This document shows positions 45,647 to 56,819 of a stretch of 64,000 bases of DNA, in pieces. This stretch comes from Pyrrhosoma nymphula (taxonomy: Eukaryota > Arthropoda > Insecta > Odonata > Coenagrionidae). Location: NCBI GenBank assembly GCA_963573305.1, contig OY754327.1:55668244-55732243 (forward strand), read 5' to 3'. The stretch's first letter is position 1, and the number at the start of each line of letters is the position of its first letter. The notes beneath the pieces were generated by a model. It ran no database searches, was not told the DNA's origin, and saw only the letters and a program-made list of their open reading frames with translations. Position numbers and translations under genes: made by a program.

Positions 45647-48600
45647 TTATAATTTATTAAAAAGCGCCGTTTCCTTTAGAAATAAAATGACGCGGCCAAT
45701 TGCATCGGGGTCGTCACCTAGAATGGACCCCAGGTCGCCCCCAATGTTCAGTCGGCTACGCACGTCTCGGTATCTGTCACACTCCGTCAGGATATGCCGA
45801 ATTCCGAGAGAACAGTCACAGTCATCACACCGGGGTGGAATTTTCTCTTCAGTGAAGTGAAAGGAGTGGGTCAGAAGGCTGTGCCCTATCCTCATACGGG
45901 TGATGACGACTTCCTCTCGGCGGCTCTTCCTGACGGAAGTTGGCCACGTTGACGTTTCCGGTTTAAATGTGCGCAGTTTATTATTTGAGATAGTTCACGA
46001 CTCCCTCCAATGCTGAAGAACTGCACTCTTTAGTGAAAATCGTAGGTCTTCACAAGGTACCAGCGTCGACTCAAGATCTTCAAGATTGAGAGCGTGTTTT
46101 GCGGCAGAGTCGGCTTTCTCATTTCCGGCAATTCCCGTGTGTCCAGGGACCCAAAGAAACCAGACGGTGGTTCCCTTCTTGTGAAGGGAAAGCAAAGACG
46201 AGTGGATACCCTGGACGATAGGGTGCATAGGAGAGAAGCCAGAAATGTATTTTAGGGCGCTCATGGAGGCTGAGCAAACCACGAAGGAGCCACCATCAAC
46301 ATCTATCCCATCAAGAGCCATTTTAATAGCAAACAGTTCCGCTGTGTAAATACTACACACCGGACTGAGTTTCGCTTTCATGACTCCGTGGTGGGATGAT
46401 ACGACCGCACAGGCACAGGCTGTGTCTGACGTCGAACCGTCTGTAAACACGGGTACGAATTCGGGATGGTGGCAAAGAAACATTAAGAATTGTTGCTGGT
46501 ACTCTTCAGCAGTGGTAAAAGCCTTTTGTCGGTCGTGAAGGAACATTTTTATGTTGGGAGCGGGAGTAAACCATGGCGGGTGATTCGAATGGCGAATGGG
46601 GTAGAGGTCAGGTAATAACATACCTCGTTCACGAATAAAATTGTGGAAACGTACACTTACAGGCTGAGTGGCTTTTGTCCTGCGATTAAAAAGTTCTAAA
46701 AAACGAGGCTTAAAAACAAGGTTAAAACACGGGTGCGTCCTCATCGTTAGAATTTTGGCAACATAGTTGCACATGAGCAGGATCCTTCGGTGACACAATG
46801 GCGGCTCACCTGCATCCACATGGATGCTGACAACAGGACTTGTCCGGAAAGCACCCGTGGTGAGCCGGAGCCCTGCGTTGTGCACGCTGTTCAGGGGTCG
46901 TAGGTAAGACTCACGAGTGGATGAGTAAATGAAGGATCCGTAGTCCAACTTTGATCGTACCAATGCGCGGTATAATAAAAGGAGTGTTGTGCGGTCTGCT
47001 CCCCACGATACATGGCTTAAAAACTTTAAAACATTTAAGGATCTAAAACAATTGTTTTTTAAAACTTGCATGTGTTCCCGCCAATTGAGGCGGAAATCGA
47101 AGGTCATTCCCAAAAAACGGACCGACTGTGCGTAGTCGAGATCTCTGCCACCTAAGCGCAGCGGAAATGGGATATGGACTCCCCTTAGGCGATGAAAGTG
47201 GACACACACAGTTTTCCCTGGAGAAAAAACAAAGCCGTTTCTTTGTGTCCACCGGTGTAGACTATTTAGTGTCAGTTGGATCTGTCTGGAAGCAGTGAGA
47301 AGTTTGGATGATCGGCAAAAAATCGCTAAGTCATCGACAAATAATGATCCAATTAACGGGGTTTTTATGCAATCCGCAATATCGTTAATTTCGATGGCAA
47401 AAAGTGTTACGCTTAGCACAGATCCCTGATGTACGCCGTTATTTTGCCTATAAGGTCCAGTGAGGTGCTGTCCTATTTTAACCCTGAAAACTCGGTCGGA
47501 TAAAAAATTCCTGATAAAAATTGGCAGACTGCCCCTGAAACCCCACTCATGCAGCGTGCTTAAAACCTTCCGCCGCCAGACTCGATCGAAAGCTTTCTCC
47601 AAATCGAAGAAGACCCCGATCACGTGCTGGCGGAGAAGAAAGGCTTCCTGGATGAAATTGTCGATTCGAACTAGGTGGTCCATGGTGGAGCGGCCCCGAC
47701 GTAATCCGCACTGAATTCTGGAGAGAAGGTCTCGGCGCTCTAACCACCAAACGAGACGCCGGTTCACCATCCTTTCCTTTTTTTTGCACAAGCAGCTGGT
47801 TAGAGAAATGGGTCTATAACTGTTCGGGTCACCACGATCTTTGCCCTGCTTTAGGATGGGGATTACTGCTGACTCCCGCCATGTCGAAGGAAAACCACCT
47901 TCAATCCAGAGCTGGTTGAAGGTGTGGAGGACCTCCAACAATGCTTTCTCCGGAATATTACGGAGAAAGGCATTGTGGACCTCGTCAAGACCCGGAGATG
48001 TGTTGACTGAGTCGGCAATGGCAGACTTTAATTCCCAAAGGGAGAAAAGAAGGTTATAGTCGGCTACACACCGCGTCTCATTGAAATTGATCGGAATTAA
48101 TGCGCAGCGCTCTTTTATGAGTAAAAAATTCTTGTCGAATGCGTCGTCGCTGCTAGTTCTGGAAATAAACTGGCCAAATGCCTTTCCGATGTCATGTGGT
48201 GATGTTAGAACTTCACCACTGACTTTAAGGAAAGAAACACCTAGCTGCTGCTGATTGCCCGATAGACCCCTTACCTTGCGCCATACCTGTGCAATTGGTG
48301 TCCTGCAGTTGACACCGGAGACAAATTTCATCCAGGAAGCTCTTTTTGCATCCCTTACGACCTGTCGAGCTTTCGCTCTCAGTCGTCGAAAGGAGGATAA
48401 ATTTCTTTCGGTGGGGTATTTATTAAATATTCGCAACGCTTTTTTACGTTGGCGAATAGCTTTCGCGCAGTCATCATTCCACCACGGTACCGCAGGCCTC
48501 GTAATTATACGGCGAGAGCGTGGTACGCTGCTGTCTGCAGCTTCAATGATACTTGTAGTCAAATTATTAACATTTTCAACACTATCATTGGTTTCGTCAT

Positions 48601-49345
48601 ATTTGAAATTAAAAGTCTCCTTAAAACGTCCCCAGTTCGCTTTCTGAACAATCCAGTGGCCCGTCCGAATAAAATCTGGATTAAAATTTCGTTCCTTAGT
48701 AATAAAAATGGGATAGTGATCGCTACCACACAAATCGTCATGTACAGACATATTTAGTTTTGTAACTAAAGTGCTGGATACAATACATAAATCAATAATC
48801 GAAAAGTCGCCAGTAAAAATGTTAAAACGGGTTTTCTCCCCGTTGTTTAGTAAAACCAGGTTACTATTACATATAAAATGGGATAAAATCCGTCCTCTAC
48901 GGTTGGACTGAGCTCGAGCACTTCCCCATAGAGGATCGTGAGCGTTAAAATCTCCCATTAAAATGAAAGGCTGAGGTAGCTGGCGGACAAGGGCTTCTAG
49001 GTTAAAACTGGTGACCGGCGCATTCTCCGGGAGATAAACGTTACAGAACGTGACCTCCTCGGGGGCACGCACGGTCACTGCCACAGCCTGAAAGGGTGTG
49101 TTGAGTTGCACTCGGGAAGTGTAAAGGGCCTCCCGAGTAGCAACCGCCACTCCACCCTGGGCTCGTTGGCCACTAGTGTCGTCCAGTCTAAAAACGTTAA
49201 AACCATTTAAAATGCCCTTGTCCGTTGTTTTAAAATGAGTCTCCTGCAAACATATGCAAGACGGGTTAAAATCACGAATTAAAACACTCAACTCCTCCTT
49301 ACGCCGATAAAAACCATTGCAGTTCCACTGCAAGGTAAAAGTCAT
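45647..49345 (-). CDS. NLR-8 ORF2 (EN-RT-RNase H-zinc), one in-frame TGA
   Basis: From MTFTLQWNCNGFYRRKEEL: APE endonuclease (CLQETHFK; GDFNAHDPLWG at about residue 140; CGSDHYPI), linker (AVPWWNDDCAKAIRQRKK). RT: FFDLEKAFDRVW, GVHQGSVLS where relatives have GVPQGS, and FVDDLAIF. RNase H: FTDGSTSD, AELFAIKMAL, CSASMSA (the usual CSDS aspartate is A), GNEKADSAAK. A single TGA at 45995-45997 stands where relatives have Trp. The same frame then continues 82+ codons through CDDCDCSLGIRHILTEC to the end, 1232 codons in all. The missing RNase H aspartate and the TGA suggest it is no longer fully active. Confidence 0.92.
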
Positions 49346-49409
49346 AGATATCTATAAAAAAGGAAAAATAGATAAATAAATATGTGGAGTGATATAAAAA
49401 TCAAGAGGG

Positions 49410-50645
49410 TCAGCGCCGAAAACTGTGCTTTTTCCTCTTTTGTTTCGCGAGGACTTCAGTCTCCGTGGGGCCGTCGTCCTCCTCCATTGATTCCACCGGA
49501 AGTGGTTTGGCTAGTCCGGAGGGGCCGGGGGATGGTGTTTTTTCGCGCTGTTTCATCGCTACCCCGGTGGAAGATTTAGGCTGGTTCTTCTTAGGAGAAC
49601 CAGCGTTGTTGGTGTCGTTTTTGTTTGTTGCCGGAATTTGTGCCTTAACCGGCTTGGCTACTTCCTTTGTTTCTACTGTTTCTTGGCTGTCATTACTCTC
49701 TGTCTGAGTGCCTTGGGAAGCCTTTACCACATTTGTGGTCGCCACCGAGGCAAAGGATCTCGAAAAAATAGGGGCTGCCATGGCTATGAATTTCTTCCTT
49801 GCCTCGAGGTATGGGATTTTTTCTATGGTTTTTATCTCCATAACTTTCCGTTCTTCTACCATCTTGGGACACTTCCGAGAATAGGCTGGATGAGTACCCT
49901 CGCAGTTCACACAACATGGGTCCTTGTTGCAGTCCGCAACCTCGTGGTCTTCCTGGCCGCAGCGCGGCCAGGTGGCCTTGCCCTCACATCGCGTGGCGAT
50001 GTGGCCGAAGCGCTGGCACTGGAAGCAGCGCATTGGAGCCGGAATGAATGGTCGCACTGGGACAGATTCATAGCCCACGAATACCTTGTCGGGAAGACTA
50101 TCAAGCGCAAATGTAAGTACGACGGAAGTAGTATTTATAACTTCGCCGTTGCGCTTTGTGGTAAGCCGACGAGCATCAGTGACTCCTTGAGACGCCATCT
50201 CGCTTTTTATTTCGTCAACTTCCACGTACATGAGGTCATAATGGGATATCACTCCCCTACAGGTGTTGAGGGTACGGTGCACCTCTACCTTAACTGGAAT
50301 ATCATGGAGACTCTTGAGTGTCAGAAGCTTTTCACTCTGGGAAATATTTGCCGTTTCAATTAGCAGGCTCCCGTCCCGCAGTTTTTTTGCCGATTTTAAA
50401 TCTCCAGGAACTGAGGCCGACAGCACTTTACGGATGAGAAAAGGGGAAACCCGTTTGAATGTCTCCCCTTCTTTCTCGCACTTCATTAACAAAAACCGCG
50501 TACAAGCGGGTAAACTATTGGCTCCCCCATCCGAATCCGGGCGGGATCTTTTTGGAGGTGGAAGATTCAATTCCGCCATTCCAAACAATTCTTCGTCCCC
50601 CGGGCTCCCCACCCACCATGGAGCCACACAATTGGGACGCCGCAC
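49410..50645 (-). CDS. NLR-8 ORF1 gag, intact (411 codons)
   Basis: The first Met at 50645 starts a conserved leader (RRPNCVAPWWVGSPGDE) also present in NLR-2; a second candidate start is MAELNLPPPKRSRPD at 50579. The core contains FKRVSPFLIRKVL. Zinc knuckles are CFQCQRFGHIATRC (about 50030-49990), a second with CPRC changed to WPRC (W for C), and CVNCEGTHPAYSRKC. The KVMEIKTIEKIPYLEARKKF block follows and a basic tail ends KKHSFRR. Expected to bind element RNA in the RNP. Confidence 0.92.
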   Translation of the reverse strand: MRRPNCVAPWWVGSPGDEELFGMAELNLPPPKRSRPDSDGGANSLPACTRFLLMKCEKEGETFKRVSPFLIRKVLSASVPGDLKSAKKLRDGSLLIETANISQSEKLLTLKSLHDIPVKVEVHRTLNTCRGVISHYDLMYVEVDEIKSEMASQGVTDARRLTTKRNGEVINTTSVVLTFALDSLPDKVFVGYESVPVRPFIPAPMRCFQCQRFGHIATRCEGKATWPRCGQEDHEVADCNKDPCCVNCEGTHPAYSRKCPKMVEERKVMEIKTIEKIPYLEARKKFIAMAAPIFSRSFASVATTNVVKASQGTQTESNDSQETVETKEVAKPVKAQIPATNKNDTNNAGSPKKNQPKSSTGVAMKQREKTPSPGPSGLAKPLPVESMEEDDGPTETEVLAKQKRKKHSFRR

Positions 50646-51162
50646 CGCAAACCGGTGCGGTCGCCAGGGCTACCCGAGGGGATAAAGCACCCTAGAGGTG
50701 GTTGTCTGTTTCGGGTTGGATCTGCCCACCAAACCCGTACATCTCCGACCGCCCTACGCAGACCCCCACCTCCCTGGCACTCGCCACCGTTGAGCTAACG
50801 CCACGGAAGCCGATTGACCGGGGGTGGCTAGCTCCCGGCCGCCCGTTTACACAGAATCCGGGGCCAAGGAGGGGTATTAGCCCCCGGTCCATACCGGGCA
50901 TCCGACACCCGGCTGGGAACCATAGACCTCACCCTCCAGGATCCCCTTCTCCTTACGGGTCACCGCACACGGCAAACATGCGGGTGGACCGCAGGCCAGG
51001 TGGTATGGCCGCACACAGACAGTTGACCCACAAGACTGTCCGGACTCAACCCTTGTTGGCTCTGGGTTTGTTTTCGGGGTTTTCTCCCCGCCCTTTTAGT
51101 CGCCTCTTACGACAAGCAGGGATACTGCGGGAGTATTCTCAATCCCCCTACCCGCAGGGGGG
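50646..51162 (-). promoter_or_regulatory. NLR-8 5' leader and 5' terminus
   Basis: GC-rich leader closely matching that of NLR-2 (13492-14007). It contains the terminal pseudoknot-capable block 51090-51162, and the hairpin 50640-50660 overlaps its ORF1 edge. A long antisense open frame crosses it but shows no protein family. Confidence 0.55.
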
Positions 51163-51174
51163 ATTCCGCACCAA

Positions 51175-52424
51175 TTTTTTCCTGGTGCTCAAGGATATTG
51201 TCTTCCCGGATTCGACGCTGCCTCTAGTCTGCGATGTGTCCCACGATGTCGCCCGTCCATTGCTCACCCAGCCCTTCCGCAAGTAAGCGTTTAACTCGCT
51301 ACATAATTTGTCCCACCCAGGAATCCGCCAGACCACTAGACTAGTGGCGGAGCGTTTTGTGTGGTCATCGTTGAGGAAAGACTGCCGCGCCTGGGCCCGC
51401 TCGTGCTTGCAGTGCCGTAGGCATTAAGTCACCTGCCATGTGTCCGCGCCGGTCGGTGATTTCTCGGTGACTGAAAACAAATTTAGTTACGTCCACATCG
51501 ACTTGGTTGGACCCCTCCCATATAGTAACGGTTTTAGTTACATTTTAACCTGTGTGGACCGTTTCAGCCGTTGGCCTGAAGCGTATCCCATTGCAGACTA
51601 CTACCGAAACAGTTTTTTCAGGAGTGGATATCCCGCTTTGGAACCCCCCGGCGCATCACCACTGACCAGGGCCGGCAGTTCCAGAGCGACCTCTTCCACC
51701 AGCTCCTAAAACCGTCCGGTGAGCAACACTTCCGGACGACGGCATACCACCCCTCCGCCAATGGGATGGTGGAGCGACTCCACCGTCAGCTCAAAGCAGC
51801 GATTCGTTGCCATGGTGAGAAGCAGTGGACGGAGGCCCTTCCTGCGGTCATGTTGGGTCTACGCACGGCCTGGAAAGACGACATGAAAGCCACTCCTGCG
51901 GAAGTGGTATGTGGGCTCACTCTCCGACTTCCTGGGGAGTTCCTTTCACCGCCAGAGTGCAGCGCAGTGGGAGCAACAATTGATTATATAGCCGGACTGA
52001 AGAATAGCCTCCGAAGATTCTGCCCCAGCCATTTAAGCGCCATGGCTCCCATATTGTTTTTATTTTTCCTGACTTAGAAAAGTGTTACCATGTGTTTGTG
52101 AGAGATGATCGTGTCCATGGCGCCTTAGTCCCTCCCTATGAAGGCCCATTTAAGGTACTCTCCCGAAGGCCAAAAACCTTTAAGTTAGACATGAATGGGC
52201 GCAAAGTGGTAGTCTCCATTGACCGAATTGAACCTGCTTTTGTGTCTAACGCAGATGCGGGCAGTGATCCCGTAGAAGAGTCAGTGTTGGTTGTCCCCTT
52301 TAAAGAGAGACCTCAAACTCTTAATAGTGATTGCCATGCTGGTGAACTTCCTTCTTCTAGGCCTCTCTGCAAATCCCAGAGGAGAGTCCATTTCCCCAAA
52401 CATTTTGAAGACTATGTAACGTGA
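51175..52424 (+). pseudogene. Ty3 integrase
   Basis: The N-terminal part resumes after NLR-8 with the HHCC end (VWSSLRKDCRAWARSCLQC). Core: HIDLVGPLPYS (D), TTDQGRQFQS (D), NGMVERLHRQLK (E), then the C-terminal GPFKVLSRRPKTFKLDMNGRKV and DRIEPAFV. The three catalytic acids are present, but frameshifts near 51620, 51700 and 52080 break the frame. No chromodomain and no env follow. Confidence 0.9.
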
Positions 52425-52590
52425 TTCCCCCTTTTTAATTTATATTTCAATGTTATGTATTATTATACCCTCATTTGCATACTATTTCAGACATTTTGTT
52501 GTTTGAGTGTCTAAGGGAATCGTTTTTTTTTGTGTTTTCCTTTTTTTCTTTCTCCTTTTGCATAGGCTCCTCTACTACGAACGGGGGTGA

Positions 52591-52861
52591 TGTAGCGGGT
52601 ATATTTAGAAGGTATACGCATGACGACCCTCAGCTGTCAGCTATGGTGGCGCCAGCCACCAGAGGTGGAAGGGAGCGAGGGCGGAACTACGCAGTTGGAA
52701 TCGGAGCTCAGACCGTCAACAACCGGGAGCACGATAGCGTCAGCACGCCAGTCCGCCATTACCGCGTCACTTGTTCCTTCATTCCGCTTTGGCGGATGTA
52801 GTGTGTGCGCGGCCAATAAACTTGTATTCACGGTTTAATTATTTTATTTAATTAGCGTAAC
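52591..52861 (+). mobile_element. 3' LTR of the Ty3 element
   Basis: A purine-rich tract ending GGGGGTGA precedes TGTAGCGGGTATATT, a typical LTR start. AATAAA at about 52816 and a GCGTAAC-type end near 52855-52861 follow. The right border is estimated because no second LTR exists in the window for comparison. Confidence 0.65.
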
Positions 52862-52895
52862 CTTGTACCATTTACGAAACGCTAAACCCGTCATA

Positions 52896-53945
52896 TCCTA
52901 TCCTTTCTGGAGTGCCACAAGGAGCCGTCCTGTCCACAACCCTATACAACATCTACTCCAATGACCTCCCTACCTCCCCCAACACTAACTTATATCTCTT
53001 TTCCGATGACACAACCATTACTTCTTCACACAGATGGCTTGTCGTAGCCCGAAGTAATGTACAAAACCACCTAAACAATTATCACGCCTGGGCAGAAAAA
53101 TGGAAAATCAATATCAATCTCTCTAAATGTGCAGAAGTCCCTTTTTTCACAACCACAAAGTAAAATCCGTCAGACGCTCAGGCCCTCCTCTCACCCTCAA
53201 CGAAATCGCAATTCCCAGTCAAGAAAACTAAATTTCTGGGTTTAATAATCGGTTTTTCCCTCCATTTTCACCCAAATTTTAATTAAGTCATAACCACCTT
53301 CCACGCCGCACATAGTTATTTATCCCATCCTCAATAGAAAAAGTAAATTCCCCTTAATTTGAAAAAACTTATTTACACTGCAATAATCAGACCAGCAACA
53401 ATATATGGTAGTCAAATCTGGGCAGCCTCACTCTCCTGTTCCCAAATCACCAAACTTCAAACCTCTCAAAACAAAATACTCCGTATGGTCGCCAACGCCA
53501 GATGGTTCCACTCCGACGCATGCCTCCACGATGAATTAGGAATTCAATATGTTACCGAAAACCTCATCAAAAATTAAAAAAAAAATTAAGAATCCCTTAA
53601 TATGCATCCTAACCCTTTATTCAAACAACTCTGGAACCTTAACATTGACCCCTACTTAAATCCCCCCAAAAAATTCTCTCTTCCACAGCCAACTTTCATT
53701 CAAAGCGCAAAAAGGTTAAAATCCATTCTTCAATCACTCACCTAGACCCTCTTAACCTACTGACCAATATCACCCAATCACCAACAAATCAACCTAAAGC
53801 CATTTAGCCTCTAAGGTATCTCCTACCCCCTGTACCTGATTAGCATAATTAGAAATAGTTCGTAACCACCTTGATAAATTCAATCTTTCTTCAATCCAAC
53901 TTGTTAGTCTAGTCCACCCTGTTAGTTAGCCTTGTGAATAATAGT
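52896..53945 (+). pseudogene. Jockey-type reverse transcriptase, 3' half
   Basis: Begins at the SGVPQGAVLS motif, then TLYNIYSNDLP and SDDTTI (FADD equivalent with S), HAWAEKWKININLSKC and later RPATIYGSQIWA (53359-53577) with the C-terminal LWNLNIDPYL. Stops and frameshifts near 53161, 53290 and 53577. Probable 3' end in the A-rich stretch after 53945. C-rich coding strand like the Jockey gag at 36 kb. Confidence 0.8.
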
Positions 53946-54881
53946 CTTGTTTTGAGAAATAAGAAAAAAAGAGAAAAGAGGGATAGATATATATGAATAA
54001 ATACATATATATATATTTAAAAATATAAAAATAACTAAAAGAAATAAATAAGTTATTTCATGCATTTAAATAAAATACCTAGCAGGATGTAAAACCAAAA
54101 AGAAATAAATAAATTAAAAAAGAAAAATAAAACCAAAAGTAATTTAATATACTCAAATAGAAAATGTTCAAAATAATACACGCACACAAACCCCGCCCTA
54201 AAAAACTTTCCCTAGTCCAGGGAGTTAAGTTGAAAAGGGAAACTAAAGTCTTAAAGAAATTAAGACTAACAACATAGCGGTAGCGGTAGCCTTTCGGATC
54301 GTTCTATGTTTTAGGATGAGTGTTATTGTCGCAGGGGAATAAAGCCGAGTCAAGAGAAGATCAATGTATTTGAATAATGGTTCATAATACGAAGTACGTA
54401 CATATGCCTGACTGAACTCAAGCTCTGGTTCGGGGTGGAAGGAGGGCTCGGGTGACGGGTAGAATCGGCGAGACGACTAGCGTGGTCAGAAGAATTTAAA
54501 TGTGTTGAGGTAGTGGACTGAGGAGGTTGGATTGGACATTCAGCATCTTGACGGTAGCAGGTGGGAGTGAGATAGTGGTGTCCTTCGCCTTGACAGAGCA
54601 TTCGGGGGTATGAATAGACCCTTCTCGGTGTGAGTAGACATCTGGCCGTACGATATTGCGGCGCTCAACGTATCTAAGTGGCCCTTACTGCTCGGATACC
54701 TCGACTTGGTTAGTTCAGCTTTGACCAAGCTTTAGTGGAGTGTAGACTGTATCTTGAGTGTCGAGTTCTTTGACAAAGCTTTAGTGGCGTGTTTGTTTAC
54801 GTATTTATGACAATTGTGTTTTATTCAGTGCATATTGGGGCATAGTTTTTCGCGGGCATTTTTTTGTGAATTATTTGCATA
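53946..54881. other. Simple AT-rich sequence, then unique non-coding sequence
   Basis: 53946-54160 is A-rich with (ATAT) runs, compatible with a degraded retroelement tail. 54280-54880 is GC-balanced with a near-direct repeat CAAGCTTTAGTGG / AAAGCTTTAGTGG (54724 and 54775). I recognise no gene; it may be the promoter side of the BED-finger fragment that starts at 54882. Confidence 0.4.
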
Positions 54882-55650
54882 ATGGCCGGGAAACACACGA
54901 CATTTCAGCCGGATTGGTTTAAAGATCCACTGTTTTCGCCATGGATTGAAAGGATTCCGCATGTTAAGTCAGCTAGATGTAAGTTGTGCTCTAAGACGAT
55001 TAACTTAAATAATATGGGACGTCGCGCCTTAACAAGTCACATGAATGGACAAAAACAAATCATTTAACAATGTTTTTCCCAAGTCGAGTTCTTAGCATTG
55101 TTTTTTAAAGAGACAAATAAATCGCCGCGCGTGAAGAACTTAGTAACTTCTCCCGCACCTGAAAGTATTTCATCGAATACAGTTGCTACCGGTATCGATG
55201 ATGAAGGAAAAAATTCAATCCATTTCCGAGCCCAGTAAGGAAAGTGCACAGGCTCGCCGTGGATTGCAAACATTTTTTATGAATGTCAGCGTTACCAAAA
55301 GTGAAATTCTGTGGGCAATCGAGTGTTATGACCCACACATCTTTACGTACTGCGGGCCATGGTGCTAGTTTATTCAAATTGATGTTCCCAGATAGCGAAA
55401 TCGTCAAGAAAATGCAGTTGCAACGGGACAAAGTGGGATATTTGATTGCGCACGGAATCGCCCCCTTTTTTAAGAACCAAATTCTACAAAAAATTTCTCA
55501 GAGTGACTTCATTGTTATTGAAGGTGGTGGTGGTTACATTGTGCGCGTTTTCTGATAGTCAGTACGTACGTTTCTGCCGCCCAGCAAAGATGGATGAACT
55601 TGATGACTTTTATTTTCTTGAAAATTATGTTATTATGTATTGCAAACCCT
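54882..55650 (+). pseudogene. hAT-like protein N-terminus with BED-type zinc finger
   Basis: MAGKHTTFQPDWFKDPLFSPW, then CKLCSKTINLNNMGRRALTSHM (a BED-like C2H finger), is followed in shifting frames by LWAIECYDPH-like, LFKLMFPDSEIVKKMQL and YLIAHGIAPFFKNQ. This is the order seen in arthropod hAT-like proteins before the catalytic core. Stops and frameshifts near 55067, 55180, 55368 and 55560. No core or TIR found. Confidence 0.6.
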
Positions 55651-55653
55651 TCA

Positions 55654-55809
55654 TCAAAATAAAAAAAAGTACTTAATGCTAGTGTTCAGTTCTGTAGCCA
55701 CTTTCTCCCACATTTGCCGAGAAATATCTCTGTTGTGATAATTCTTATCTTTCATGTCCCACAAACACCTGTTGTCGCACACTAGATAAATGAGTTTATC
55801 AATGTCCAT
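55654..55809 (-). pseudogene. MADF-domain N-terminal half, probably of a Harbinger-type element
   Basis: Minus-strand ATG at 55809 opens 51 codons: MDIDKLIYLVCDN, WDMKDKNYHNRD, MWEKVATEL. This is helix 1-2 of a MADF domain. Helix 3 (the W-LR block) is absent, and the frame runs into T-rich sequence and stops. PIF/Harbinger transposons carry a MADF/Myb-like second protein, and iterated short inverted motifs lie just upstream of its start (55880-56070), which supports that origin. Confidence 0.5.
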
Positions 55810-55879
55810 GGTGACCAAAGAACTCGAAAGTCAATGCAGGAATACATCCAATTCGGACGCGGTCGCACGAAAAATCAAA

Positions 55880-56070
55880 CTCGTTTGATCGCTCAAATGG
55901 TTCTGACGACGTCGTGCATGTTCTGACGTATTCGTCGCTGCACTCTCAATCACTCTCCGGAACAAAACTCTCAATGGAAAACAGGCGTTTGTTTGTTCGG
56001 ACGAATTCGTCAGAACTCGTCCGAAGTCGTCAGAGCACATTTTCGTCAGAATTCGCATCCATAGTATCCG
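55880..56070. repeat. Cluster of TCTGACG / CGTCAGA words with short palindromes
   Basis: At least five occurrences: TTCTGACGACGTCG, TTCTGACGTATTCGTC, GGACGAATTCGTCAGAA, GTCCGAAGTCGTCAGA, TTCGTCAGAATTCGCATCC. Spacing is irregular and both orientations occur. It may be the subterminal repeat region of a Harbinger-like element ending near 56065. Confidence 0.55.
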
Positions 56071-56819
56071 TAGCCTAAGGACCTTACCCACTACCCTTGG
56101 GTCCGGCACGTGTGCGGGTAACGGGTCTCCTGTCACTAATTCGGCCAAGAACAGAATATAATAGATAAAAACATAGTAAACTTTTTCATTTTTAAAATCC
56201 TAATCAATAAAACATTGGAAAAGACGTATTTTACAATATGTCTCCACTGTGACGAAGCTCGCGAGTCTAGTCTCGACGTTCACGTCCGCGGCAGTCATAT
56301 AAGTCGTTGTCATTCATTTATTTGCAAATATTTGCAGCTAAATCTTTTACTAATATCTTTCTAATATAACCCACTCTTGCCACTATAAGAACCTCCGAGT
56401 AACTCGGTGTCACTCTTTTTAAAATCCAACGTTTATGCGAAATTTGCGAGAAAAAATGATTTTTCTTGAAGAACTCCTTCAGCGATCATCACAACGACTA
56501 CAAGATAGAAACCTAGTATTTCTCATGGTAAAGTGTCCATATAATTAGAGTCCACACTCATTTTACCAATTTTTAGTACGAAATAGAGCAAAAAAATTGT
56601 TAAAAATGTGCATTTTTTCGAAAAAATTAAAAGAGCGTGGTTTAGCTAAAATTAGCTCTACTTTGAAGCAATTTACTAAACTTAACAAAACGTTTTATGC
56701 AAAACTAAGTGTTCGGTAGTATTCCCCGGACATTTTGCTACAAGAACTGCATATTTAAATTGAGTTTCAAGAAAGTCGAAAAAATGACTTTTGTCCGCCT
56801 TTTTTCGGATCCGGACCAC
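56071..56819. other. AT-rich sequence, no gene recognised
   Basis: Both strands examined; short open frames only. Poly-A/T stretches and no family resemblance. Ends abruptly at the NLR-9 fragment. Confidence 0.4.

Larger units (their letters stand above)
45452..51162 (-). mobile_element. Full-length I-group retrotransposon NLR-8 (5.7 kb), best preserved
   Basis: Bordered by the 12-bp ATTCCGCACCAA. Ends are a TAGTAT repeat tail and stem-loop (45478-45508) on the 3' side and the conserved block 51090-51162 on the 5' side. ORF1 (411 codons) is open, and ORF2 is open apart from one TGA. ORF1 ends 64 bases before the ORF2 start. Nested inside the Ty3 integrase region. Confidence 0.95.
42785..52861 (+). 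mobile_element. Ty3/gypsy element (mag-like), no visible 5' LTR, split by NLR-8
   Basis: Gag, protease, RT and RNase H lie left of the nested NLR-8; integrase and the 3' LTR lie right. ATTCCGCACCAA at 45440-45451 and 51163-51174 is the NLR-8 TSD, and splicing it out restores ELAQFRTNFFLVLK in the N-terminal integrase part. The 5' end lies within about 60 bases after the MADF exon-2 donor without an LTR copy, so the element is 5' deleted. Confidence 0.9.

Noticed and set aside
53359..53577. Separate small gene
   Set aside because: It is the RT thumb region of the Jockey fragment starting at 52896.
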